Shown here piece after piece: positions 62,701 to 64,000 of a stretch of DNA of 64,000 bases. Numbering within the stretch: position 1 is the stretch's first letter; the number at the start of each line of letters is the position of its first letter. The stretch covers positions 18,809,201 through 18,873,200 of the forward strand of contig OZ038422.1 of assembly GCA_964036155.1 (NCBI GenBank). The letters run 5' to 3'. Origin of the DNA: Diploscapter coronatus (lineage: Eukaryota > Nematoda > Chromadorea > Rhabditida > Rhabditidae). A program made the translations under genes and the position numbers. The notes under the pieces are model-generated. The model was not told the origin of the DNA. It did not search any database and worked only from the letters and a program-made list of their open reading frames with translations.

Positions 62701-64000
62701 GTTTCGTTCAGTCTTTCCTCGCTCATATCTGCTCCTTCCTTTTTCCACATCTCAAAATCTCCTTTCCAAATCGAATCCCAAAAGGATATGAATCTTGTGA
62801 ACAGCGCAAAGCAGAATGAATGCTATTAAGGAAATTTGCATACGGCATGTGGCGCTGCTGCTTCCCAGCACTGCTTTTTATAGAGCCAAAAGAATAGATT
62901 CAGTCTGTACAAATTGTACGAAAATATTACGCCACACACACCCATTTTCAATTGAAAAATAATCTCGAACGTGAAGTTGAAATAGGCTTTTCTCAATTCG
63001 CATTGGCAGGAATGCAAAACTGCATTACGATTTGTAATATTTGATGAAATGCACAAATCAAACAAATACACATCTTTACGCGACTATTGTACAAGAGGAG
63101 ATAATAAAACTGCAGCTGCAAAGGAAAAGCAAAGCAGAGTTTAGAATCATAGTTTAGAGACATTTGAACGGAATGTTGATGTTGCTAGTTTGATAGAGCA
63201 GAGAACTATCATTGCAAAATGGAGGGATTTATCTGTGCACGTATTCAATCATATGAATGTCTATCCATTGTAAGAGCTATTCATAGTAACGCGTTGCTAT
63301 TCTAGTTTTGTAGTCTAGTCTAATTTCCCTAATAACGGATTACATAAATAGATTTTTCTTCGAGTATGAGCACTAGTACCGAGAAAAAGGTGAATAATGC
63401 TACGAAAAATCCCAATCTAGGAAAATTGATAGATAAAAAAGATACAGACTGCAGGGAAGACGACAGAAATCGATGAGTCAGCACACAGACCAATTATCGA
63501 ACAAAACATGAAGACGTAAATTGAAACAAAAACAGAAGAAAGGGGGTCGAAAAGGGAAATGTACTCATGATTATATCATAGATTAACGAGATAAAAAGGA
63601 ATAAAGTGATGCAAAGTCGAACTAGCGAATGGAAGCCAGCAGAGGACAGACAGGAAGGGACAGGCAGAGAGAGAGAAAGGGAGCAGAGGGAAGAGATTGA
63701 CATTCTGCGTGTCTACCGATGATGAAAGATGATGCATGTGAGGAGAGGGAAGAGAAAATAAAGGGAAATACTGAGAAGTATGCAGAGAGGAAAAGAAACA
63801 GAAGGCACGAATGGCGTATGAAGTGGGTGGAGGGGGAGAGGAGAAAAGAAAGGGGAAGAGGACTGCATTGGAGAGACGAGAAGGTGCAGATAGAGATTTC
63901 CTCCGCATCTCTATACACTATTCTCTCCATGCAAATTCGTGTTTGTGCAAGTTTCGCATTTCCTTTCAAACCCAACTTCATAAATGCAACATTGCAATCT
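59744..64000 (-). other. 5' intron or upstream part of utx-1-like gene
   Basis: The exon at 59548-59743 starts at an acceptor, so the gene continues to the right. I found no further exon up to the edge. The stretch holds purine-rich (60600-60660, 63640-63870) and pyrimidine-rich (60735-60800, 61680-61790, 62260-62340) tracts on the plus strand. Either this is one very long intron or small exons were missed. Confidence 0.55.

Noticed and set aside
63494..63981. Overlapping minus-strand frames rich in Ser, Leu, Phe and Pro
   Set aside because: Produced by a low-complexity purine-rich tract on the plus strand; no domain or splice support.
1..64000. CRISPR array, operon or bacterial contamination
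   Set aside because: Spliced genes, GT/AG introns, AATAAA signals and animal-specific families throughout; no regularly spaced short repeats.

Overview
This is nuclear DNA of a nematode, most likely a Caenorhabditis-like rhabditid. It is AT-rich. Its genes are split into short exons by many 40-60 base introns ending in TTTCAG or TTNCAG. The families are typical of nematodes: secreted C-type lectins, a Str-type chemoreceptor, an ELO fatty-acid elongase and a UTX-type H3K27 demethylase. All gene models below were built by hand by joining exons across GT/AG sites and checking intron phases.

Left half (1-31.7 kb): a tandem array of C-type lectin genes. The repeat unit is 12,712 bp. Bases 3917-18337 look identical to 16629-31049, so the unit is present about 2.1 times. 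Each full unit carries three lectin genes. Lectin A (plus strand) is one lectin domain followed by a Cys/Lys-rich helical tail. Lectin B (minus) is a 158-residue secreted single-domain lectin and looks intact. Lectin D (minus) has two lectin domains joined by a Thr/Ser/Pro linker and is divergently paired with A. A is present three times (A1, A2, A3), B twice, and D two and a half times, the leftmost D running off the window. A1 has the left-type 5' end and left-type 3' end. A3 has right-type ends. A2 combines the right-type 5' end with the left-type 3' end. That is the expected product of unequal crossing-over inside a 1.7 kb block shared by the A genes, or of an assembler looping once too often through that block. 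A2 and A3 have lost a splice acceptor and carry an extra frameshift; all three A copies share a frameshift after the signal peptide.

Middle (31.7-45 kb): a small secreted protein gene in four exons (33202-34911, plus) with a trans-splice-like acceptor one base before its ATG. Next come a 775 bp inverted-repeat element (35816-36590), an intact seven-exon ELO elongase (37961-41314, plus), a short foldback element, and a ten-exon Str-type seven-transmembrane receptor (42345-44764, minus) broken by a 2-base slip in a GA/CT run.

Right (45-64 kb): a 3.3 kb spacer with another inverted-repeat element (about 46064-46460), then the 3' three quarters of a utx-1-like gene on the minus strand (48042-59743). 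It has a complete JmjC domain, zinc-binding C-terminal domain and long introns; its 5' exons lie beyond the right edge. The genes do not form one pathway. The unusual part of the window is the young, partly decaying lectin cassette with a patchwork of highly identical and highly diverged segments.
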